DNA of 64,000 nt from an uncultured Lachnospiraceae bacterium. Its GTDB lineage: Bacteria; Bacillota; Clostridia; Lachnospirales; Lachnospiraceae. The stretch's first letter is position 1; each line of letters begins with the position of its first letter. The position numbers and the translations under genes are program-made. The stretch covers positions 27,207 through 91,206 of the forward strand of contig URDN01000005.1 in the NCBI GenBank assembly GCA_900546495.1, written 5' to 3'. Under the pieces are notes generated by a model, which was given only the letters and a program-made list of their open reading frames with translations, did no database searches and was not told the DNA's origin. Shown in pieces: positions 18,501-25,123 of the stretch.

Positions 18501-19080
18501 TCAGATCTTCATAATCCCATGTCTCAATTTTCTGGATTTCATGAGATGTACGGAAACCATCGAAGAAGTTAATGAATGGAAGTCTTCCTTTGATTGCGGA
18601 GCAATGAGCAACCGGTGTCAGATCCATAACTTCCTGAACGCTGGACTCACAAAGCATTGCGCATCCAGTCTGACGACAGGCGTAAACATCAGAGTGATCA
18701 CCGAAGATACATAATGCATGGCTTGCAAGTGTACGTGCGGATACGTTGAATACGCCCGGTAATCTCTCACCAGCGATTTTATAAAGGTTTGGAATCATCA
18801 GAAGAAGACCCTGAGATGCTGTATAAGTAGTTGTCAGAGCACCTGCTGCCAGAGAGCCGTGTACAGTACCTGCTGCACCTGCCTCAGACTGCATCTCTGT
18901 TACTTTTACAGTCTGTCCGAAGATATTTTTTCTTCCCTGTGTTGCCCACTCATCTGTAGCTTCTGCCATTACAGATGACGGAGTGATCGGATAGATAGCT
19001 GCAACATCTGTGTATGCATATGATGCATGAGCTGCTGCATGGTTACCATCCATGGTTTTCATAGAACGTTTCATTTCCAT
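15538..19080 (-). CDS. nifJ: Pyruvate:ferredoxin (flavodoxin) oxidoreductase, fused homodimeric type
   Basis: Converts pyruvate and CoA to acetyl-CoA and CO2 while reducing ferredoxin or flavodoxin, the central pyruvate-splitting step of clostridial fermentation. All domains are in one chain of 1180 residues. The N-terminal pyrimidine-binding part includes YPITPSSVMAE, then the gamma-type domain. A 2x[4Fe-4S] segment has CIQCNQCSYVCPH and CTGCGSCVNVCP near 690-760, and a proximal cluster has SGACAGCGETPYAKL. The TPP domain has GDGWAYDIGFGGVDH and VYSNTGGQSSKST. The start has GGAGG before it. The gene is monocistronic between its own terminator and a leader containing a perfect Rex box. Confidence 0.97.
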   Translation of the reverse strand: MEMKRSMKTMDGNHAAAHASYAYTDVAAIYPITPSSVMAEATDEWATQGRKNIFGQTVKVTEMQSEAGAAGTVHGSLAAGALTTTYTASQGLLLMIPNLYKIAGERLPGVFNVSARTLASHALCIFGDHSDVYACRQTGCAMLCESSVQEVMDLTPVAHCSAIKGRLPFINFFDGFRTSHEIQKIETWDYEDLKDMVDLDAINAYRQSALNPNHPCQMGSAQNPDIFFQAREACNQTYDDMPAIVQEYMDKVNEKLGTNYKLFNYYGAEDAEKVIIAMGSVCETIDETIDYLMAKGEKVGLVKVRLYRPFSAEALVNAIPDTVKQLIVLDRTKEPGAMGEPLYLDVVAALKNTKFDQTPIFTGRYGLGSKDTTPGQIIAVYNNTEKEKFTIGIVDDVTNLSLEVTEHPVTTPATTINCKFWGLGADGTVGANKNSIKIIGDNTDMYAQAYFDYDSKKSGGVTISHLRFGKDPIRSTYLINKANFVACHCPAYIHKYNMVQDLVPGGTFLLNCSWDMAGLEEHLPGQVKRYIAENDIQFYTIDGIKIGKEIGLGGRINTVLQSAFFALSNIIPADKANELMKAAAKATYGKKGDKIVQMNYDAIDAGAKHVVKIEVPESWKTAGEESLTGAAVTGTRQDAVDFVNNIQKKINAQMGNTLPVSAFKDYVDGSTPSGTSAYEKRGVAVDVPVWDANKCIQCNQCSYVCPHAAIRPVAMTEAEAAAAPEGMQYKDMTGMPGYKFAITISAYDCTGCGSCVNVCPDKIQAITMQNFEANEAEQAYFDYGVTVPDKAEVIAKFKENSVKGSQFKQPLLEFSGACAGCGETPYAKLITQLFGDRMYIANATGCSSIWGNSSPSTPYTVTPEGKGPAWSNSLFEDAAEFGYGMLLANNALRGALKEKVEDVVANGTNEDVKAAGQEWLDTYGCGVTNGPATDKLIKALEACGCDKAQEILAQKDFLGKKSQWVFGGDGWAYDIGFGGVDHILASGKDINVMVFDTEVYSNTGGQSSKSTNIGAIAQFAAGGKDVKKKDLASIAMSYGYVYVAQIAMGADMNQCVKAIAEAEAYPGPSLIIAYAPCINHGIKIGMSKAQTEEKNAVAVGYWNNFRFNPALAAEGKNAFTLDSKAPSGDYKAFLNGEVRYNALVRQDPEKADRLFEKSEENAKARYAYLNKLVKLYGTEE

Positions 19081-19106
19081 TCCTCCTAAATTCTTTTGAT
19101 TTAGTT

Positions 19107-19124
19107 TTGTTAATTGATTAACAA
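19107..19124 (-). promoter_or_regulatory. Rex operator in the nifJ leader
   Basis: TTGTTAATTGATTAACAA is a perfect inverted repeat with the TTGTTAA-N4-TTAACAA form established for Rex of clostridia. It lies 27 bases upstream of the nifJ ATG, just downstream of the proposed promoter, where a bound repressor would block transcription when NADH/NAD is low. The repressor gene itself is at 55815-56450. Confidence 0.82.
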
Positions 19125-19136
19125 TGCTTTACCCTT

Positions 19137-19164
19137 ATCTTACAATAATTTCACAAAAAAGCAA
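19137..19164 (-). promoter_or_regulatory. Possible nifJ promoter
   Basis: On the minus strand, TTGCTT (19164-19159) and TAAGAT (19142-19137) are 16 bases apart. This would put transcription start near 19130 and the Rex box at about +6 to +23. The match is moderate. Confidence 0.4.
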
Positions 19165-19402
19165 CATCAGTATACCTCAAAATTGTACAAATTTCAATAC
19201 AATTTTGTTTTTTTCTGCGTTCACTTTTGTGACAACGTTACAAGTTTACCGGAAACCACCCCGGTTCTTCCAACGTGATAACCATATTGTAACCCACTTT
19301 ATTGTTTAAAACAAGAACTCTGTGCGTATAATATTGCATACAATCTTATCAATCAACTTATTCATGTCTATCTTGAATCTCTTTCACTTAAAATCATAAA
19401 CA

Positions 19403-19433
19403 GTAAAACGGACATTCGCAATCCGCTTTCGCT
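19403..19433. repeat. Dispersed repeat copy B (module 1 only)
   Basis: GTAAAACGGACATTCGCAA followed by TCCGCTTTCGCT. One stem base differs from the other copies, weakening the hairpin. Confidence 0.6.
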
Positions 19434-19601
19434 GACAAAAATCTGCCGCAAAATGCCACGATTTCTTTTTGCATTGCAAAGTAAAAATCATCCTTCCAAT
19501 CATGTTTTCCTTGCTTTTATATACAATCTTGTGTACAATACCAGAGGTAAATTATTAGAAACAAAACACATATATAATAAAGAAGTCAAGGAGAACAATT
19601 T

Positions 19602-21242
19602 ATGATCAGTGCAAATAATGTAACCTTACGAATTGGTAAAAAAGCGTTGTTTGAAGATGTAAATATCAAATTTACAGAGGGCAACTGCTACGGTCTGATC
19701 GGTGCCAACGGTGCCGGAAAATCAACATTTTTAAAGATTTTAAGCGGACAGCTCGAACCTACAAACGGCGATATTTCCATCACTGCCGGCCAGAGACTTT
19801 CTTTTCTGCAGCAGGATCACTTCAAATACGATGCTTATACTGTACTTGATACTGTTATTATGGGAAACAAACGTCTGTATGAGATTATGAAAGAAAAAGA
19901 TGCCATTTACATGAAAGAAGATTTCACAGACGAAGACGGTATCCGCGCCAGTGAACTTGAGGCAGAATTTGCTGATATGGACGGTTGGAACGCAGAATCC
20001 GATGCAGCTACTATGCTGAATGGTCTTGGAATCGACACAGAATTCCATTACGCTACCATGGGAGATCTGCCAGGTCCTATGAAAGTAAAAGTCCTGCTTG
20101 CACAGGCATTATTCGGGAATCCGGATATTCTTCTTCTGGATGAGCCGACCAACAACTTAGATCTCGATGCCATTGCATGGTTGGAAGAATTCCTGATCAA
20201 TTTTGAAAATACAGTCATTGTAGTATCCCATGACCGTTATTTTTTAAACAAAGTTTGTACTCATATCGCTGATATCGATTATGCAAAAATTCAGCTTTAT
20301 GCCGGAAACTACGATTTCTGGTATGAATCCAGCCAGTTGATGGTAAAACAGATGAAAGAGGCAAATAAAAAGAAAGAGGAAAAAATCAAAGAATTGCAGG
20401 AGTTCATCTCCCGATTCTCTGCAAACGCTTCCAAATCCAAACAGGCTACTTCCAGAAAGAAAGCTCTGGAGAAAATTCAGTTGGATGAGATCAAACCTTC
20501 CAGCCGTAAATATCCATACATCGACTTCCGTCCATCCCGCGAGATCGGTAATGAAGTACTTCTGGTAGAAGGATTAAGCAAAACCATTGACGGTGTAAAA
20601 GTTCTGGATAACGTATCTTTTATCGTAAACCGTGAGGATAAAATTGCTTTTGTTGGAAGTAACGAACTTGCTAAAACTACTTTATTTAAGATCATCACAG
20701 GAGAAATGGAGCCGGATGAAGGAACTTTCAAATGGGGTGTAACCACAAGCCAGTCTTACTTTCCAAAAGATAACACAAAAATCTTTGATACTGATCTGAT
20801 CATCGTAGACTGGCTGACACAGTTCTCCGAGATCAAAGATGCAACTTACGTTCGCGGATTCCTTGGACGTATGCTCTTCCCAGGTGAAGATGGTGTTAAA
20901 AAAATGCGCGTACTCTCCGGCGGTGAGAAAGTTCGTGTACTCTTCTCCCGTATGATGATCGAAGCGTCTAATGTACTGATCCTGGATGAGCCGACTGACC
21001 ACTTGGATATGGAGTCCATTACCGCATTGAACAATGGTCTGATCAAATTCCCGGGTGTACTGCTTTTCGCTTCCCGCGATCATCAGATTGTACAGACAAC
21101 AGCTAACCGTATTATTGAGTTTATGCCAAACGGTTCTATTATCGACAAGATTACCACATACGATGAATATCTGGAAAGCGATGAGATGGCCAGAAAACGT
21201 TCCGTGTATACAATGGCATCTTCTGACGAAGAAGATAATTAA
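19602..21242 (+). CDS. ABC-F ATPase, YbiT-like
   Basis: Cytosolic ribosome-associated ABC-F protein of 546 residues, closest in layout to E. coli YbiT, including the linker SRFSANASKSKQATSRKKALEKI. The first nucleotide-binding domain has Walker A GANGAGKST (34-42) and LLLDEPTNNLD. Its signature is MGDLPGPMKVKVLL rather than LSGGQ, as in YbiT. The second domain has an intact LSGGEKVRV signature. However, its Walker A reads GSNELAKTT (Gly of the GK pair replaced by Ala), and the switch reads ASRDH where VSHDR is usual. Two catalytic sites with different competence are therefore likely. The start follows AAGGAG. It is transcribed alone. Confidence 0.9.
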   Translation: MISANNVTLRIGKKALFEDVNIKFTEGNCYGLIGANGAGKSTFLKILSGQLEPTNGDISITAGQRLSFLQQDHFKYDAYTVLDTVIMGNKRLYEIMKEKDAIYMKEDFTDEDGIRASELEAEFADMDGWNAESDAATMLNGLGIDTEFHYATMGDLPGPMKVKVLLAQALFGNPDILLLDEPTNNLDLDAIAWLEEFLINFENTVIVVSHDRYFLNKVCTHIADIDYAKIQLYAGNYDFWYESSQLMVKQMKEANKKKEEKIKELQEFISRFSANASKSKQATSRKKALEKIQLDEIKPSSRKYPYIDFRPSREIGNEVLLVEGLSKTIDGVKVLDNVSFIVNREDKIAFVGSNELAKTTLFKIITGEMEPDEGTFKWGVTTSQSYFPKDNTKIFDTDLIIVDWLTQFSEIKDATYVRGFLGRMLFPGEDGVKKMRVLSGGEKVRVLFSRMMIEASNVLILDEPTDHLDMESITALNNGLIKFPGVLLFASRDHQIVQTTANRIIEFMPNGSIIDKITTYDEYLESDEMARKRSVYTMASSDEEDN

Positions 21243-21290
21243 ATTCGCGTTTCAGATAGCTTAAAATTAACGGCTATATCTTAGTATTAT

Positions 21291-21355
21291 AAAAGCGGAC
21301 TCAGACAATTTTTTCTACTAATTAACAATCATGAAAAATTGCTCTGTGCCCGCTA
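21291..21355 (+). terminator. Possible terminator after the ABC-F gene
   Basis: A long imperfect hairpin. AGCGGACTCAGACAATTTTT near 21295-21314 faces AAAAATTGCTCTGTGCCCGCT near 21335-21355 (arms split by mismatches). A T-rich stretch follows. Its role as terminator is inferred from position. Confidence 0.5.
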
Positions 21356-21457
21356 TTTATGTATATATTTTTTAATTATATAGACTAATAATCACTCCTA
21401 AAATAATTGCCGGAGTTCTTAATTTACACCAAAGCATACAATTGACAGCCACGAAAG

Positions 21458-22909
21458 TCACAGATCCGAGTAAATCGTCGCGCTGTATCCCTGCTTCTTT
21501 TTACTCTCATACATTGCTTTGTCTGCATTTCTGTACAACTGATCGAAAGAAATATTTTCTGCGCCGTCGTAGAAACATGCACCTAAGCTGATTTCTACAC
21601 GTTTTCCCTGCATCTCCGGAATAGCAATCTGTCCAATATTTTCAAAAAGTCTCTCAAAGAACTTCTCTGCTGACGATTGTTCCAGCATACCCGGCATAAA
21701 AATTGCGAATTCATCACCTCCCAGGCGTAGCAAAATATCGTTTTCCCGGCAGGATTTCTGTAAACTCTCTGCAACGGCGATGATAACGTCGTCGCCTACG
21801 GTGTGACCATATGTATCGTTTACCGCCTTGAATTTATCACAGTCAAGCAGGCAGAGCAAACCACCTGTTCTGTCCTGTAAAAACTCTACAATCCTTCTTT
21901 CGCCACTTCCGCGGTTACATAATCCTGTCATCAGATCCGTCTGCGCCAGATACAACAGGCGGTTCTCTCGCTTTTTCTCTTCATCGATAGACTCAATACA
22001 ATAAAGCACATGTAAAAGTCTTCCCTCTTCATCATAATCTACAGGGATAAATCTGCTGCGGCACCAACATCTTCGTTTATCTATAAATTCATGTATGATA
22101 CTGGTTTTTCTGTGGAGCCGTTTTTCCACCGTACCGAGATTTATAAACTCCAAAGTTTCCTCAAGATAAGGCTCTATGCATATTTTGTCTGCAATGCGTC
22201 TGATATGTCCACAAAAATCATCCCAGATCTCGTATTTTCCTACTTTTCTTACCGCTGTTTCCATATATCTGTCAAACTGCGATGATATCTTTACAATATG
22301 ATATCTGCCAGTCTGCACATTAATATAATACATAGATTCGTAAATCTTTGAAAGCGCGGAATAACTGCTGAGCTTTGCCAGTTTATTCGCCTTTCTAAAG
22401 GAATTACGCATTTTCAAAAGTGAAGTGAGAAGCGTTCCGATCATATCCAGAAAAGAGGTAAGTGCCCTGTAATCACTTCTTGGAGGATTATCCACACCAA
22501 AAAATCCCCTGATCTCATCTTTATAATATAAAGGGCATACCACTACATTTTTTACATTTTGTGCCCTTAACATTTCATAGGATGTACGATGCTCTTCCTT
22601 GAGTTCTTCCACATCGGTGATGATCACACTTTCCCCTCTGGCAAATGTTTCATACCACCAGTCTATGATATCCATATCTACCTTCTGTAATTCATCGATT
22701 GCAGGAATGATCCCATCCGCACACCATTCATAGGTATTGTCTGTGGCATGCCGTTCCTCACAATCCTCAAAAATATATATTCTGTCAGAGCCGATATGTT
22801 TTCCAAAAAAGCCGATAAATTCGTTGATCTGCTCATCTGGTGTATCGTAATTAAGCGCTGATCTGAGTGCTTCATTTATAACCAGCTCATATTTCATGAT
22901 TGTTTTCAT
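21458..22909 (-). CDS. Diguanylate cyclase with GAF-like sensor domain
   Basis: Predicted to make cyclic di-GMP from two GTP. The 483 residues have no membrane segment or signal peptide. An N-terminal GAF-like domain (about 10-165, VVVCPLYYKDEIRGFFGVDNPP) and a middle PAS-like region precede the C-terminal GGDEF domain. An intact GGDEF is at 397-401, with an RxxD inhibitory site (REND) at 388-391. An active, product-inhibited cyclase is therefore likely. The ribosome site is weak (AAGGGA). The gene stands alone, between the HAD phosphatase and the convergent ABC-F gene; no effector protein or riboswitch is seen nearby. Confidence 0.9.
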   Translation of the reverse strand: MKTIMKYELVINEALRSALNYDTPDEQINEFIGFFGKHIGSDRIYIFEDCEERHATDNTYEWCADGIIPAIDELQKVDMDIIDWWYETFARGESVIITDVEELKEEHRTSYEMLRAQNVKNVVVCPLYYKDEIRGFFGVDNPPRSDYRALTSFLDMIGTLLTSLLKMRNSFRKANKLAKLSSYSALSKIYESMYYINVQTGRYHIVKISSQFDRYMETAVRKVGKYEIWDDFCGHIRRIADKICIEPYLEETLEFINLGTVEKRLHRKTSIIHEFIDKRRCWCRSRFIPVDYDEEGRLLHVLYCIESIDEEKKRENRLLYLAQTDLMTGLCNRGSGERRIVEFLQDRTGGLLCLLDCDKFKAVNDTYGHTVGDDVIIAVAESLQKSCRENDILLRLGGDEFAIFMPGMLEQSSAEKFFERLFENIGQIAIPEMQGKRVEISLGACFYDGAENISFDQLYRNADKAMYESKKKQGYSATIYSDL

Positions 22910-23032
22910 TTGTATTTATCCCTTTGTATGTTTTTCGGCATCCGCTGTAAAACATTTATTTTATAATAATCAACCATATATACAGTGTCAACTAGAGATG
23001 AATATTGTTTTTGTTTAATAATTTCATATTTT

Positions 23033-23167
23033 TTACTGAAAAAAGAGGAACAATAATCCCGATTCCACGTACTCACATGAACCCGGGATTGTTCTATAAG
23101 TTGTAACATCTTCAAGCAATGCTTTGCTTTTCCTGCCGGAAGAACTATTACTCTCTCTAAACTCCAT
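23033..23167 (-). CDS. Possible 44-residue peptide or small transcript between two terminators
   Basis: A minus-strand frame with GAGG six bases before its ATG encodes 44 residues (MEFRESNSSSGRK...FLFFQ). Its 3' half contains a hairpin, GAACAA...TCCCG (23048-23061) with CGGGATTGTTC (23084-23094), followed by CTCTTTTTT on the minus strand. It therefore looks like a small transcript with its own terminator. It lies just downstream of the HAD-gene terminator. I do not recognise the peptide. It could equally be a non-coding RNA, or read-through sequence without function. Confidence 0.28.
   Translation of the reverse strand: MEFRESNSSSGRKSKALLEDVTTYRTIPGSCEYVESGLLFLFFQ
23048..23094 (-). terminator. 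Second minus-strand terminator in the 22.9-23.3 kb gap
   Basis: Stem of 11 pairs with a three-base bulge, loop about 22 bases, then CTCTTTTTT on the minus strand. Confidence 0.55.
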
Positions 23168-23204
23168 GATAAACCTCAGTTTTGTACAAACTTAAATTAC
23201 TAAA

Positions 23205-23256
23205 AAATCGAAGAATGCTTCCACAATAACCATCAAAATGGAAGAATTCTTCGATT
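23205..23256 (-). terminator. Terminator after the HAD phosphatase gene
   Basis: AAATCGAAGAAT (23205-23216) with ATTCTTCGATTT (23245-23256), plus TTCCA/TGGAA inside. T runs lie on the minus-strand side. A strong hairpin. Confidence 0.8.
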
Positions 23257-23303
23257 TCGTATTAGTTTCTAAAATATATTAATTTTTCTCAAAAAGAATT
23301 CCA

Positions 23304-24113
23304 TCAGGAAAACTTCTCAATAACTTCTGTCACGCCATCTTCGTTATTATTGTGCTCCGTGACATAATCCGCAGCATCTTTCACAATCTGCAGCGCATTT
23401 TTCATTGCCACACCCACACCGGCATTTCGGATCATGCTGATATCATTCTCCTCATCTCCGACAGCAACCGCATTTTCAATCGGTACACCAAGGAAATCAC
23501 ACAGAAACTCAACGCCGTATCCTTTATTTGCCCCCAGCGGACAATACTCCAGATATTCTTTGCAGGAGAAAAAGCTGCTGCACTTTCCTTTCTCCCACTC
23601 TGCATGTGCCTGCTGAAATGCTTCCAGCCGCTCCTTGTGATCCAGATCGATCAGAAGCATTTTCGGCGGTTCTTCATACAGCATACTGTTCAGATTTCCG
23701 GTGATCCTGCATGGCATTCCGGTCTTTTTCACGTAAAAGTTAAGTTCTTTATCGCGCTCTCTTGAAAGCACCTGTGTCTCAGAATAGGTCTGAATATGTA
23801 TACCGGCTTCTGTCGCCTCCCGCAACAGATATTCGGCATATTCAATCGGCAGACGCCTGTTGCTTAAGATACAATCTGCTGAAAAATCATAGATCGTTCC
23901 TCCATTGTATGCTACCAGATAACAGCCCGGACGTGTTAATCCAAGTTCTTTTGCAATTCTCCGACCGCTGCTGACAGCCCGGCCGGTCGCAAGGGCGATA
24001 TAATGTCCCTGATCCACAGCATTCCGCAGTGCTTTCCGATTTTTATCTGAAATCGTTTTATCATCCCGCATTAATGTTCCGTCAAAATCAATAAAGAATA
24101 TCTTTTTTTCCAT
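23304..24113 (-). CDS. Cof-type HAD family hydrolase
   Basis: A 269-residue haloacid dehalogenase-like phosphatase of the Cof/YidA subfamily. Motif I is FIDFDGTL (6-13, nucleophile Asp8), motif II is in the ALATGRAVSSGR segment, and motif III is the Lys of LGANKGYGVEFL. Motif IV is VGDEENDISMIRNAGVGVAM. The C2-type cap occupies about 80-185. Such enzymes dephosphorylate sugar phosphates, FMN or nucleotides; the substrate cannot be predicted. Transcribed with or just after the chorismate mutase gene (72 bases apart) and followed by a strong terminator. Confidence 0.9.
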   Translation of the reverse strand: MEKKIFFIDFDGTLMRDDKTISDKNRKALRNAVDQGHYIALATGRAVSSGRRIAKELGLTRPGCYLVAYNGGTIYDFSADCILSNRRLPIEYAEYLLREATEAGIHIQTYSETQVLSRERDKELNFYVKKTGMPCRITGNLNSMLYEEPPKMLLIDLDHKERLEAFQQAHAEWEKGKCSSFFSCKEYLEYCPLGANKGYGVEFLCDFLGVPIENAVAVGDEENDISMIRNAGVGVAMKNALQIVKDAADYVTEHNNNEDGVTEVIEKFS

Positions 24114-24185
24114 ACAACTGGCCTCCCACGATCTCTCCCTGTTTTTCCTTATCAGTATAATTGTATCATAGTTTCCATTTTGTTA

Positions 24186-25049
24186 CTATCTGTAATTTCC
24201 CAAAATTTTAAAATTCCGGGCTTCATCCCGCAGGCCAAGCACTGCATTTTTGATCGCACTGTCATTCAGATTGCCGCTCAGATCCATGAAAAATCGATAA
24301 TCCAACGGATTTTTAGAAATAACAATTGACTCAATACGGTTCATATTTAAGTTATTATAAGTCAGATGAGACATCAAATGATATAATGAACCGCAGGCAT
24401 CTGGCGCCTCAAAGCAAATGCTGATCTTGTCCGCACCGCTCAAAGTCACGCGGTCTTTGGAGATCAGCAGATAGCGGTCCTTTGGCTGCGGGCTTGTCTC
24501 ATATTCTTCCAGAATGTAAAAACCATACTCTGCCACCATATTGTAATTGGCAGATACATAACCGGATGTCGGATCCTGCATCGGAAGAAAAGCAAAATTA
24601 ACTTCTTCCCGCTGTAAGACTTCGCAGGCTTCCCGCCAATCCGCGCATTTCTGCAGACCGCACTCTTCCGGGAAATAACTTTTTGCCGCTTCTTCGGAAG
24701 TTGGAATAAAAGCTGCTGCCGCATGGGTAAAATCAAGTTCTTTTACTTCCACAAACCCGGTCGGTGCAAATTTTCCGTGCTCTGTCAGAAGCTGATACTG
24801 CCGCTTTCTGCTGACAGACATAATGTGCTCAAATAATTCTCTGACACCATGACTATTAAAATCAGAATGTGCCAGACCAGCTACGGAATCTAATTTTGAC
24901 ACCTCACGCGCTTTATCAAATACTGCCTTTCCGGTGGAAATTTTGTATTCTGCCACCTGGGTGGTCAGTACCATACGGTTTTCAAATAATTCCACAATCT
25001 GACGGTCAATGCCGTCAATCTCCTTTCGAATATCCAGTAAATCTTTCAT
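24186..25049 (-). CDS. Chorismate mutase-ACT protein with a reduced prephenate dehydratase region
   Basis: Laid out like the P-protein PheA but only 287 residues, against about 370-380. Residues 1-90 are an AroQ chorismate mutase with the expected charged residues (Arg8, Arg25, Lys36, Arg48, Glu49, Gln84). Residues about 95-200 match only the ends of a prephenate dehydratase domain. After NYNMVAEYGFYIL the chain jumps directly to KDRYLLISKD, so one subdomain is missing. The catalytic TRF motif reads DRY and the GPEGTF start is gone. Residues 207-287 are ACT-like, but the Phe-binding ESRP reads ESIV. Mutase activity is likely; dehydratase activity is doubtful. The frame is open throughout, so this is not a frameshift. 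Confidence 0.8.
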   Translation of the reverse strand: MKDLLDIRKEIDGIDRQIVELFENRMVLTTQVAEYKISTGKAVFDKAREVSKLDSVAGLAHSDFNSHGVRELFEHIMSVSRKRQYQLLTEHGKFAPTGFVEVKELDFTHAAAAFIPTSEEAAKSYFPEECGLQKCADWREACEVLQREEVNFAFLPMQDPTSGYVSANYNMVAEYGFYILEEYETSPQPKDRYLLISKDRVTLSGADKISICFEAPDACGSLYHLMSHLTYNNLNMNRIESIVISKNPLDYRFFMDLSGNLNDSAIKNAVLGLRDEARNFKILGNYR

Positions 25050-25080
25050 CTGCCTTACTCCTTACGTTCACCAATTTTAT

Positions 25081-25112
25081 GTAAAGCGGACATTTGCAAT
25101 CCGCTTTCTCAT
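25081..25112. repeat. Dispersed repeat copy C (module 1)
   Basis: GTAAAGCGGA...TCCGCTTTC hairpin plus the CTCATGAA tail, between polC and the chorismate mutase gene. The loop differs from the other copies by one base (CATTTGCAA). Confidence 0.7.
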
Positions 25113-25123
25113 GAATAATACCC

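Larger units (their letters stand above)
19125..19601. other. Divergent region between nifJ and the ABC-F gene
   Basis: About 480 bases with no credible gene. They hold the nifJ promoter candidate and a short copy (module 1 only) of the dispersed hairpin repeat at 19403-19433, in which one stem base is changed (AAACGGA instead of AAGCGGA). A TATAAT at about 19572-19577 may belong to the ABC-F gene, but no good -35 box was found at the right distance. Confidence 0.5.

Noticed and set aside
25050..25123. T-box or Phe leader before the chorismate mutase gene
   Set aside because: The 74-base gap holds only the dispersed repeat hairpin; too short for a T-box and no Phe-rich leader peptide.
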